Positions 17,145 to 30,014 of a stretch of 64,000 nt of DNA are shown one piece after another; position 1 is the stretch's first letter; each line of letters begins with the position of its first letter. Made by a program: the position numbers and the translations under genes. This DNA comes from Scatophagus argus (Eukaryota; Chordata; Actinopteri; Scatophagidae), in NCBI RefSeq assembly GCF_020382885.2, contig NC_058508.1, forward strand, positions 1,976,055 through 2,040,054, written 5' to 3'. A model generated the notes under the pieces. That model made no database searches, was not told the origin of the DNA, and saw only the letters and a list, made by a program, of their open reading frames with translations.

Positions 17145-17300
17145 GCAAGGCAAGGCAAGCTTTATTTACATAGCACATTTCATAACACAGAGGCAATTCA
17201 GAGTGCTTTTCACACAGCTAAAGAAATCATTAACAACATTAAAAGCAATAGGCATTAAAAGCCAGAAATAAAAACAAGTAAAAACTGAGGCTGTATTGAC
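17145..17300 (-). mobile_element. LINE 3' end in reverse orientation
   Basis: 'aagctttatttacatagcac' followed by 'gaggcaattcagagtgcttt' is the reverse complement of a typical fish LINE tail, in which the element ends by a line such as 'gtgctatgtaaataaagctt'. It has no coding part. It lies just left of a + strand tail of another family. Confidence 0.65.
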
Positions 17301-17329
17301 TCTCTCTCTCTCTCCCTCTATCAATCCAA

Positions 17330-17575
17330 CCGGTCAAGGCAGATGGCCGCCCATCTTGAGCCGGGGTCTGCTCTGAGGTTTCTGCCTTCTAAAAGGCAGT
17401 TTTTCCTCGCCACTGTCGCCAAGTGCTTGCTCAAGGGGGAATGTTGGGCTCTCTGTATTACAATTTAATTAAAGAGTTTGGTCCAGACCTGCTCTAATTG
17501 GAAAGTGTCATGAGATAACTTTTGTTGTGAATTGGTGCTATATAAATAAACTGAATTGAATTGAATTGGCTATCA
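17330..17575 (+). mobile_element. LINE 3' tail, GAATTG-tail family, second copy
   Basis: The sequence holds 'ggtctgctctgaggtttctg', 'tttttcctcgccactgtcgc', 'agacctgctctaattggaaa' and ends in 'tataaataaactgaattgaa'. The copy at 35.8 kb is nearly identical over about 180 bp. It lies in the first pdxdc1 intron. Confidence 0.8.
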
Positions 17576-17909
17576 CACCAATAATGTGTTTACTGTGAAT
17601 GTTTCTCTGCACAATCTGAACACACCGTGTCTGTGCTCTCAATAGATAAAGCTCTAACTAGCTATACTTTGGTCTTTTTATGGCTAGGTTTTCTCTCTCA
17701 CTGTCTACATGTAGAATTGGTAACATGCGATAAACAGTGAAGACTGTGTTTTATCACAATAGCCACCCATTTTATGTTTTTATAAATTAATATGTACTTG
17801 CTGTAAATTCAGTACTACGCACACAAGCAGCGCAGCTTTTGTTATGAGTTTTGAAAATGTTTATCTTAATTTTCTCTTTAACTGTCTCCCAGCACACACA
17901 CTCTCTCTA

Positions 17910-17947
<38 letters not shown>
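17910..17947. repeat. (CA)n microsatellite at a splice acceptor
   Basis: About 19 CA units end only nine bases before the acceptor TATAG of the first coding exon of pdxdc1, where a polypyrimidine tract would normally be. A short CT-rich stretch precedes it. Confidence 0.95.
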
Positions 17948-17951
<4 letters not shown>

Positions 17952-17956
17952 TATAG

Positions 17957-20900
17957 ATGATGGTGGACTCCACGCTGGTTCAAGTGGGCAGGAATCTGAG
18001 TGAAGCCATGAGAATACTGGGAGATGGACAGAGGTAAGATCAGAAACTGTTGTACTTACATCTTTAATTTAAGAAATGGACATCAAATTTGCCAGCCTCT
18101 TTTCAAGCAAACATCTCTGCCTTCTCCTTTCTCAAGCACAAACACTCTTCATAGACATACAGGGAGCACATGAACACAACATTGAACAATGCCAAATTCT
18201 AATACCACGTGTAATGCTGAAGCGTAACGAGGTCCCTGTTTGTTTGTGCATCTGTCTAGAGAGTTGGAAGCAGGAACAGAGAGACGGCGCTTCAGCAGAA
18301 CCAGCATCCCTGGACCCCTGCAGGGAGAGTAAGACACACACGCGAACACACATGCACACACAAAAAGTGCTCAAAGTGCCTTTTATAATAAACAGACCTT
18401 GTCGTGAGCAGTTTCGTGGAGGAACTGTTTGCTTTTTCGCATCATTTGTTTTTCTTTGTGTTTCCTGTTCAGTGGTCAAGATGTTGCCACTATACTGCAC
18501 CTTGTTCACAGCCTTATACATGAAGAGGAGGAGGAAGAGGACAAGCCCAGCCAACAGTAAGTAGAACTAATCAGTCAACGACGTTACCCAGGTATACAAC
18601 TGCCAGCATTTTGTACCTTGATTGTTATAAGTGACCCATTTAGTGGTCGGAATTTTTGAATTTCCCCAGAACTTTAAGTTGTAAAGTCATAACGCTAAAA
18701 AAGCTTAGTCATGTCTGGCAAGCCATTTACTTATAGTTCCTTATTATAAAAACCACATTCTTTTGCATTAAGTACATGATGCTTATCTACTCTTAAACTG
18801 TCGTAGAGCAGATGATTATATGAAACGACGCCCTAAATAGCCCGATTGCTAGAAATACTGAGAGGAAAACTGAAAACAGAGTACAGCTAAAGCTACTGCA
18901 GTTTGACTGAAATCAGAGAGCAGATACTCCTCCGTGGACATACGAAAGGATTTGGAGGAAACAGATAAAATCGGGATGAAATGTGTGACGAAGCTGCTGT
19001 GTGACGTCTCCAGCAGGATGCAGAATGTGGCCGAGCAGGGTCACATGGCTCTGCTGGGCCACAGCCTGGCGGCCTACATCTCGGTGCTGGACAGAGAGCG
19101 ACTGCGGAAGCTGACCACTCGGATCCTGTCTGACACCACGCTGTGGCTCTGCAGGCTGTTCAGGTAGCTTTGGAGCCAAACAGATCACTTGTGTTTTGAT
19201 TGTGTTGGCTACAGTTACACAGTAAAATCAGTGCCCCACTGTCCAAAATAATCACTATAAAAAAATATTAATCAACAAATGTAATAGGAATCACAACTAA
19301 ACTTAACAAATTGCTGTAAATTATTATTACGACTGGTTCTAGTATTACAGTGTGCTGCAGCTCTGCATCCAGTTATCATAATGTTTACTCCATTATATTG
19401 TATTTAACATTTCAATCAGAGCAACACCTGTCCCAGCTTGCTACTTACTTGTGTCGCTGGCATCAAATTCAGAAAAAGTATTTACACACAAAATACATTG
19501 TCAGTGTACTGTTTTCAACTGAGTCAGAAAGGATTAGCAAATGATCACATTTTGTTTTATTTATGTTTTACCCAGCATTCCAGTTTTTTGGAATTGGGAT
19601 TGAAATATGCTGAATCTTATCAGATTATTCTTGCCTATGTAATAGCATTTAGATTTTTATACATTTATTTTCACTTTTTTTTTTTAAAACGTGGGTGAAA
19701 ACGAAATTGAATAGTCTTAACTGTCGTCGTGCGTGTACAACGGAGCTGAACGCGGTCCTCTTTGGTGCAGAGAGTTATTGGCAATAAAAATGCATTTGAA
19801 TGAAATTCACATTTTCTTAGATTCTGCGATTTGATCATTTGTTGTCTTTGACGACTCTAATAATTCCGAGTGATGCAACGTGTTGGTGTGTTTTTTTTCT
19901 TACTGTCTGCTTTCAGTACTCAGTCTTTAGACACCAATGTCCTCTGTCCCGCAGGTATGAGAACGGCTCAGCCTACTTCCACGAGGATGACAGGGATGGC
20001 CTCGTCAAAGTGTGTCGACTGGTTATTAATGCCCGTTACGAAGAATATGCCTCTGAGGGTTATTCAGTCCTCAGCTCCAAACAGCCAGTCATCTACCACA
20101 GCGCCTCTGGCAGGCCTGGGCTGGGACAGCATCTGTGCAGCCAGGTAGGAAAAACTCACACGCCTCACATAGCATAAATGATGAAGTGTGAACATTTCAT
20201 ATCTATAGTCCTCAAGTGAGAATACATTTTTATTTGCAGAAATTAGATCCCAGATCCAATTCTGTTTTACCTCTGATTTTAAAAATTAGATTTCATCACT
20301 TGTAGCCACATAGTCAGACTGATTTGTGTGAGTATTCAGCATTACATGCAGATTTGGCTGTATTTTATCCAATTACTTACATAATAGAAAGTGATTTTAA
20401 TGTCGGTTTCTGTCTCAATAGCTCGGCCTGCCTCTCTCTAGTCTGTGCACAGTCCCATGCAATACCATCTTTGGATCCCAACACCAAATGGTAGGAGAAT
20501 CCAGATGAAAAAGACTTTCAAAACACACTTACAGAGAGTTAAAAAGTATTCATTTTGATTCATATCCTGTTTGTGTTTGTCAGGATGTTGCACTGTTGGA
20601 CAAGTTAATCAAAGAGGACATAGAAGCTGGGAAGCTTCCTTTGCTGTTGATTGCCAATGCAGGTGATTTAAAATTACAGTTCACTGTGCTGTACTTTTCA
20701 CATTCTTAACATTTGATCATTAAAGGAGTTGATAATAATATTCATTTAGTTGCTGATGAGACTTATGCGATGTTGAAATAAGGTAATTTTTCATGTTTTT
20801 GTTTTTGTTTTTTTTGTTTTTTCCCCCAGGTACCCCTGGCGCAGGACATACAGACAAGTTGGGACGTCTGAAGGACCTGTGTGATCAGTACAGCATGTGG

Positions 20901-23900
20901 CTCCATGTAGAAGGGTAGGTCAGGAATTATACACACAGGGTAGCATTCCGACACTTTGGGCACCAGTACTATCCCCACAGGAGAACATGGCAAAGTCAGT
21001 GCAGGGCGGGTTTACCACAGATCATGTGAGGGCACCTTAACCAAGACTGAATCCAGTCTGTCTGGACTGCTCTTGCTAACTCTGTGGGTGCGTTCCTTCC
21101 CTTCCGTCCAACCCATCCATCCACTGCGGGACCTCAAAGATGCTTTCTGAGTCCGCTTGGAAAATCAAAAAACATGGTTCGAGTTAATCATCAACTCAAT
21201 TAAGTTTTTTTTAATTGTAGTCTTTACGTCTGTCTGTCAGCTGCTTATATCGACAAGCTGTCTCACACCCTCTCAGGCTTGATGTGATGACAGTGAACAT
21301 GTCACAGCACATTGCAGTACAACTGAAGTCTGTAAGGTCTCAGTCCAGAGAGCGGACATATGGGTAGTTTTGATATCCAAACCTAACTATTCCAAGTGTG
21401 TGTTGTTTAGATTAGATTCACGCTTCCTGCTTCTTCCTGTAGACACTGATTTACTACTGTATACTCAAGAAAGCAGTACTTCGTATAAACAGAACTACTA
21501 CATATCCCTGATGGGAATATAATCCGGGCCTTTGTCTCTACAACAGGTGGTCTTAATAGCCACACCTCCTTTATGATATTAATGCATCTAATCATTTAAA
21601 TTCAGAATGTTTGTGCTCTCTGTATCCTTGTTACTCAGCTGTAGTTTTTGTTTTTGCTTTAAAGCATCAGTCATTAGAGAATTAAGTACACAGTAGATGT
21701 CATCAAAATAATATGGTCCTATGTTTTCGTTTTTCCTTTATTTCCTTCCTTTTATCGTTTCTAAGTTATTAGCTGGGAATTATTATATTCCTGTTTTCAA
21801 GCATGACTCCAGCATAGTTATTCAAATCCCTGTTCTCTCTGCTGTTATGTTGACATTTATTATGGTGTTGTGTTTTCTTCTTTAGGGTCAACCTGGCAAC
21901 CCTGGCGCTGGCTCAGGTGTCTTCTGCCATCGTGGTAATCCAGTCTTAAAATACTTTCATCCACTTCAATTTACAAGCTTAAGACTGCAGCACCAGAGAT
22001 TTAAATACAAAAACAGTGAGATTAAATGTACTGCCTGTTCCCCCAGGGCCCTTAATTAAAGGATAGATTTGTATTTTTCATTTTTTTTTTCAGTTACTGT
22101 TTCAAAATAATTCTAACATGTCTGTATGTTCATTGAATAGGTTACTGGGTGGAACTGTTCATTCTGTCTTAAGACGCTTCTATTGTTGTTCATGAGGGAC
22201 AAAATTCATAGTTCTTGTTGTTTGTAAAGACGCATTAAGTTAAGCTGAAGCTGTTTTTTTTTACACAAAATGAGGAATACAGCATTGTTCCCCTTTGCTT
22301 ACATTGTATTTGCTTCAGAAGTACACATGAATATTGTTTTAAGACAAACTTGAAAACACAAATCTTACCTTTAAGTCTAAAACTGCAAAACAAATTCTAA
22401 AATTTACCACTGATGCAGACTATAGCAGAACAAAAACTCTTATTCTTTCCCCCCATTATCTTCCAAACCGCTGTCGTCCAGCGGTGACAGCTGTCATCTC
22501 AAATGCCGTGATTATTGTATGTCTTTCTGTCACTGCCCTGTTGTGTAGTTGAGTGCCCAAAAACCATCACTTTTACAGATCAATAAAATGTAATGTCTGT
22601 TTACAGAAGACACCCAGAAAATACCATCTTAAGTTGACTCTTGTAAGGTGCTTGTACTTTCTTACCCCTCCAGGCAGCCAACAGAAGTGACAGTATGACA
22701 CTGACACCAGGTCAGTGGTTAGGACTGCCTGCTGTAACAGCTGTCACTCTTTACAGACATGAAGACCCAGCACTGGTAGGCTCATTTTATTGACTCAGAG
22801 AAATATGTGCTTTTGGTTTCCCTCTCGGTCACCCAATGCTAGTTCAGAATCAAGAGACTAGAATTACTTGTCTTTGTGTTATACGAAGTCTTTGTCTTTC
22901 TATAAATGACTCACTGTGTTTGTGTGTGTGTTTTGTGTTTCAGACTCTGGCAGCAGGTTTGACCTCCAGCCAGCCGGTGGCCAAGCTGCGAGCACTGCCT
23001 CTCTGGCTGTCCCTTCAGTACCTAGGTCACAATGGAATTGTCCAAAAGATCAGACATGCTGCCTCTCTGGTGAGCTTCACTTAACTCCTCCTCAACCTTA
23101 GACTGTCATATTTACATTTCTATTTGTGTACAGACTGAACAAATGAGATTGGTGTTATTTAGGAGAACCTATAAGCTGTAACTATTTATTGGTCGTTCAC
23201 CAGTAGCTGTGCTCAGCTCCTAAAATACTTTGGGGTAATAGTGGTCAGTGGCACTGAAATGTTGATTTGGTGTAGAAGAATGACAGCATTGGTGTTTAAA
23301 TTGTAATATTATCAAGGTTATAAAGAAGTATTGTTTGAAACACACTTTCAGATAGTTAAAAATATCTCTGAGCTGGGGTCTGCTCCGAGGTTTCTGCCTC
23401 CTAAAAGGAAGTTTTTTGTGCTTTTGGGGGTTTTGTTGGGTCTCTCTGCACTAATAACTAAATTTAAGAGTTTGTCTAGACCTGCTCTAATCGGAAATTG
23501 TCGTGAGACAACTTTGTTGTGATTTGGTGCAATATAAATAAACTGAAATGAACTGCTTTTTTGGATATGGAAAATCAGTACTTTCATCCTTTTTTTTCTT
23601 CCATCTAGAGCCAGCAACTTCTGCAGAAGCTAAAAACTCTGGCCTCCATCAAAACGTCGGTAAGTGTTCTGTTAATGTCCTGCTATAAATATTAATTTAC
23701 TAAGATAAACAGGCTGTATGGTTTGTGGAAGAACACACACAAACAAGAAGCAGGAAGACCACTCAGAGATCAGAGCCAAGTCAGAAACCCCTCTCACAGT
23801 TACAGTGCCTATAAAATGTATTCTTCCCTTTTATTCCCCATTTTATATATGGAATCATGGTGAATATAATTTGGCTTTTTTGACAAAAAAAACTCAAGTC

Positions 23901-26900
23901 TGTGTTTAATAGATGCACCTTTGGCCACAATCACAGCACTGAGCATCTGTGAATAGTTCTCAATCAGGCTTGTACATCTGGCAAATTTACTAAATTCTTG
24001 CAAAACTGATCAGGTTGCATGGGGGTTGTGTATGAACAGCCCTTTTTAAGTCCAGCCACAAATTCTCTGTTGAATTGAAGTCCTGGTTTGACTTGGCCAC
24101 TCCAGAGGATTCACCTTGTTGTCTTTAAACCATTTCTGTGTAGCTTTTGCTGTATGCTTCAGGTCATTGTCTTGCTGGAAAATAAACCCTCTCCCAGGTT
24201 GGAGTTCTCTGAAGCCTCACCAAGATTTCCGTATATTTTGCTGCATTCATTTTGCCGTATACCTTTACAAGCCTTCAAGGGAATGCTGCTGAGAAGCACC
24301 CTGACAGCATGCTGCCACCACCATGCTTTGTGATGGGGGTGATGTGCAGTGTTTGGTGCCCTATCTCTAGTCAATATTTAGAACGAGCTTTCTTCAACAG
24401 TGCCTTTGTCCAATAGAGCTTTGACTGGTGAAGAACTCAGGCAAAGGCTGTTGTATGCAGAGCCCGTCCCATCTCAGCTGTTTCAAAGAGTCATAGGTAT
24501 CATGGTGGCCTCCCTCACTGGTCTCCTTCTTGCATGGTTTGGTCCTCACAGTTTGTGAGGATGGCCTGCTCTATGCAGATTTGCCCATGTGCCATATTCC
24601 TTCCATTTCTGAATTATGAATTTAACCGAACTCCAGGGAATGTTCAGTAACTTGGATTTTTTTTTTTTTTTGTGTACATTTTTGTCAAGAAAAGCCAAAT
24701 TCTGTTGACTCTGATTCCATTTTTCAAGGCAGTAAAAGGGGAAAACATCCAAGGGGGTGAATACTTTTTATAAGCACTATATTGTGTGTGCATTTACCAT
24801 TTTATAACTCAATACAAAATATCTAAGAGTATCATGCCTTGTGCACTCATGCGGTACACCTCTGAGCACTGCTGTGTATGTCATAGTGCTGCAGTGAACT
24901 ATTCACAGCTCTGCCATCTACATGGTTTTAATAGACTGACTACATGCTTTTGATTGGAAAAAGCTAAACCTTCATGACACAGTTAATTGTTAATTGTAAC
25001 TACAAGTGTGACATTTTAGGTATGATGATCAAAGTATGGATTTGTAACAAAATATGTGATGAAATAGAAGAAATTGTCTCCACTAGTTCAAAGACAAAAC
25101 CCATTTGTGTTTATAGGATGTGTTTGAGACAGAGATCTCTCTCGTCGAGGCTTTGATCATGGTAAAAGCTGTGTTGCTATTGAAATGGTGTATGGGGTAC
25201 AGACTTGTCTTAAAGGCTTGTTCACTGGCATCCACTGAAGGAAATTAGATTCAATGCGATGTGAATTCATTCTAGCAAAGTTGCTGGTATTTGTAGCGTT
25301 TTAAATTAACACTGTCCAGATGCAGTGAACAATCAAGAGTGTTGGGGAGTGGAATCATCACACAGTGGTACTCAAACTCACAGTAACTTGATAAAAGAAT
25401 GAGTGAATGAATTTCTGTATAGTTTTCAGCTGCAGTTGAGGTTTAAGTACCACTGAGCTAGGGGTGGACAATCTGACAATTTTAGATCACGACCGATCTT
25501 GAAGGCGTCCACAATCTAAATTTGAGGCAAATTGTAGTGATTGTGGTATTTCATGTCCTTTTATTTTTCTTTCCAAACTTAACATAACTCCATTGTCTAG
25601 CAGGTCTGTGCTATGTGAGCATAGCAACAGAGTGTTATGCTAATTGGATGAACTACTTCATGTGACTCTTCCTTGCATGATGTATTGTAAATAATGAATC
25701 GTGAGTTACTACTGGTGACATGAGAGGGTTGAGCCAAAAAAGAACCGTCTTCAGCGAAATACTGTAATGTAATGCTGAAAGCAAGGTCATTTCAAGGCTA
25801 TTGGCTATAGAATACAGGGTATTTCAAAACTGAGGAAAAGATCACAATTTAGATTGTATGTCATGATTGCGATTAAATACATTGCAATGTTTTTTGGCCA
25901 GAATGCCCACCCCTACACTGAACTAGTCGGATATGAATGTGTACAAGCTTGCAGGTCCATGTGTGAGTCCTTTCTGTATGTTTGTGTATAGCTGTAGTTA
26001 TAGTCAGTATGGGTTGCCTTGGTTCCAGGGCGTGGTGTCACCAATTCCGCCCATCTCCGGGGCCTCACTGCGGGACGTTCTGGGCTCTCTCATGCTCTCT
26101 ATTGTAGGTGGGACCAAGCCACTGCCTGTGTTCCTCACCCCCCCCCCCCTTCCACTTATCCTCTGTCCTCCCTTCTCTTCCTTTTCTTTCTTCTTGTCAC
26201 TCCTGATCATTTTCTTTCACTTACATCAGCTCAGCGGTATTTGGGTCTCCATTGGCTGATGGACTGTTCACTTCTTCCTAATTGTTTAGGATGTGGACCA
26301 CTCAGGCATGTTCTTTGAGGTACTTCAGCGAATGCCTCTGCACACTCATTTTGTTTGGTTGCCTTTGGAAGAAATACAAGGGTCATGAATAATTAATGAA
26401 TGTGTCATGTGCTGCTGCATCTCATTCTTCTTTTTGTTTAAAATCCACGTACCAGTTGGTGACAACCCATTAGGATTCTTCAAAAGAGTAGATCTAACTG
26501 TTAAAGAGACTTTGAATTTCTGCTGTCTGAGGTGGTACAATCATTGCCTTCCCTTTTCTGTCAAGATGTCTTTGTGTGTGTGGGTATGTGAGATTTTCTG
26601 TGATGTGAACTTTTAGGTACATGAAGGTGCTGCTCTACCTCTCCACAAGTTCATCAGTTCTTAGGAGTGTGTCATTCTCTGCTTCCTCCACATCCACTTA
26701 GTTGGTTCACTGACTTTCAGTGAAAGGTCGTTGGCCTTCCACCATTGTGGCAGCTCCCTGAATTCTTCCATGGTTGGCCTTCTCATCATTATTGGTGTCA
26801 CTACTGTGTCATCAGCAGACATGGCAATGGAGTGGAGTTTGAGCTGTTTCTGACCACACAGTGTGTGTAGAAAAAGTACAGCAGGCAGCTTAGTACCCAA

Positions 26901-29900
26901 CTGTGGGGTTCACCTTTGTTTAGAATGATGAGGTTGGAAGTGTGACTGGCAACCTGAGTTCTCTCAAGTCAGAAATTCCAGGATCCAGCCACAGTGGGGG
27001 GTATTTGGGCTCAGCTCCGTTAGCTTTGCTGCCAGTCTGGTGGGGATTATGACCTGGCAGGAGTGAGGATCTTTGAAGCCTGGTTAGAGTTTTCTGAATC
27101 ATTGTCCACATCTCTGAATTGTTCAGCGATTGAAATAGATTTGTTGTGCTCGTTGATAACTCTGCCTCCTGTGGAAAATCACCCACTTTTTAGATGGGGT
27201 AAATGGGGATGTTATCTTCCTAGCTACTGTAAAAGCTGTGACAAAAATTGTGGCAAGCATAGATGTCATCATTGCAACTGTACAGATTTGAAAAATTACA
27301 TATTTTTACCAACATCTTGAAAAACAAAAAAGTAATTGTGCTATGAGAAGATCCTGAATTAGTACAAGTTGAAATACTCAAAGTAATTACAATCATATAG
27401 ACTATTGATCTTCTTACTGACGCATTAACAAACAAGGCAGAAGTTTTGTTGTCTTATTGGACAAGGTGGGTGCGAGGCTTTAGAACTGGGTCTGTCTGTC
27501 GATCAGGCACATTATGTTCATTATGATCATTATGTTCTCCAGCTCAGTGGGGCAGTTGCATGCCTGTTGGGGTATACTACATAGTCTCTCGAGCATGTTC
27601 TGGGTCCCTGCTCTGGGTCTCCTTCCACTCCCTCATGCTTGGAATACCCCAACACATTTTTAAGTCCAAAGCAACCCCATATTGGGTTTCATGTGACTTT
27701 AAGGTTAACAAATGCAACTATAATGACTATTAGTCATTCTTTGTTGTCATTGTAGTGAATGATGTATGCTTTGATTGGAATCCAGTAACCGGGTCTGTGG
27801 CATTGACAACATTTTTCTGTAGATTACTAGGAAGATAATTCATCAGTATCTGGTCTTAGACTAACTTCAGTTATGTGTGTGTGGGACTGTCTTAAATCTG
27901 ATGTGTTGAATAGTTTTTAAAAATGTCTAAAAACTTGTACTCCCCTCTTAGTGTTTGTTTATAATGAGCTCTACTTTACCTCTGAACAGCAAATGTTTGT
28001 TCTGACTCATACCACCAGCCTTTTGATTGCTCTTTTCTTTTTTAACACTTCTTTTCCTCAATCATTACATAGACAAAAGTATTGGGATTGGACTGTTTTT
28101 TAGGGGTTGATATACAACCCTTACTTCCACTGAAGGGAAATCTTAAGGCCTCAGCGTAGCAAGACATTTTGGACAATGCTATGCTTCCAACTTTTGTTGA
28201 AGGCCCTTTTCTATTCCAGCATGACTGCCCCAGTGCACAAAACAAAGCTCCATAAAGACATGGTTGGATGAGTTTGGTGTGGAAGAACTTGACTGGCCCA
28301 CACAGAGCCCTGACCTCAACCCCATCCAACACCTTTGGGATGAACTCGAACTCGAGATTGCTAGCCAGGCTTTTTTGTCCGATATCAGTGTCTGACCTCA
28401 CAAATGCTCTCCTGCATGAATGCGCAAAAAATTCCCATAGAAACACTCCAGAATTTTGTGGAAAGCCTTCCTAGAAAAGCAGATGCTGTTTAGAATGTGA
28501 TGTCATTGAAGTTGCTGTGTAATGGTCAAGTGTACCGATACCTTTGGCCATATAGTGTATGCTGTCTCTTCCTCTTTCTTTCATCTTTCTGTTTTTATGT
28601 ATGGGCTCCTGATGTGGACCTCTTGGACATCCAAGTGTGTCATCAGTTTTAGCTGTGCCAGTTGATAACTTCCAGGTCCCGTGCAAGTCTGTTGCAACAG
28701 CTTCCTGGTTGTATGCGTTTGACTCCAGTTTATCCCTGTTGTCTGCCATTTGCCCTCTGGTGAAGTCACCACAAAGAAGAGAATACATACTGGATCATGT
28801 GCCCACCCCCGTACCAGTCTACCTACTTCAAATACATTGAAAATCTTAACGTCTCAGAAGGCTTCAAAGGCTATACACACCAAATTTCGTGGTGTGTATA
28901 GCCACGGTCAATGGAGGGGAGAGAGGAAAGGGGTTGGGGATGTGATAAATTGTTCGACAGGGGAAGAAGCGGACAGTTTTCCCTTAAGGGCATCCAAGGA
29001 GTGTAGACCTCAACACAAAAAGTGTCAGAAGTAGCTGTGGGAAGAGTGGCAAAGCGAGCAAGAGAGAAAAGTTCAAAGCCTGACTCATACCTGGCCAGTT
29101 AATGCATGGGCATTGGAAAGGGGTTTCAGACAAAAACACATGTTGCATGAAGCAAGTTGAGGCTTTGAGACCTGTGTCTTATTATAGGTAAAACACATTA
29201 CAGTTAATTTTCAGGTTTTCTAACACCACCACATATCCTTGTGAATTATTCATGACCCTCACATCAACATGAAAACCCTGAATAAAAGAGAGCTGCACTA
29301 CATGCATATTTTCATCTTTTCATCTTTTATTGGTCCAGCACTTGCCTTACACGGTTTTTTTGGATGTGCATGACAATTTTGCAATCCAGAATCATTCATG
29401 ACATTATCTCAGTGCCACGCAGACATGATGCTTGCATTAACCTCTCATCTCATCTTTATTTCCTGTCTCAGTGGTTCAGAAAATAAAGTGTGCACCACAT
29501 CTAACATCACTAAAATCAGTGTTCTGTTGAATTTGATTCTGGTTAAATGGCACAGTATAATTTGACACAAATTACAAGGTAATGCTAAACGGGGGGCGCC
29601 AACCCTGGTTAATATACTTATAAACACAGATATGTCCAGGTACTACTTGCATCAATGACCTGGCTGCATGGTTAATAGACTTGCTTTATTTTACAGTGTT
29701 AATGGAGTGTTAAAAATTTCCAATGCCAGATATTTAGAATCACAAATCAGACTTATTTGATAAGTTTCCACTAAAACATGGGTAAAGGATACATTTATTT
29801 TAGTGTCAGTTCAGACACTTGCTGGCAGCCAGTTCTTCTGTCCTTCCAAATCTTCTGAACTGGAACTGTAGCTCTTGTTTGGCCTGCTCCATACCACTGA

Positions 29901-29979
29901 GAGACATGAACTCAGGGCACTGCTTTCATTTACAGGCTTGATTCCAAAAATGTTGGGATGCTGTGTGAATAAAACACTA

Positions 29980-30014
<35 letters not shown>

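Noticed and set aside
18076..18564. 162-codon + strand and 140-codon minus strand frames near 18.1-18.6 kb
   Set aside because: They cover true pdxdc1 exons in wrong frames and continue through introns; exon joining gives the conserved protein instead.
28471..28788. 105-codon minus-strand frame next to the Tc1-like relic
   Set aside because: No transposase or other motif can be seen in it, and it extends across the element end; treated as chance.
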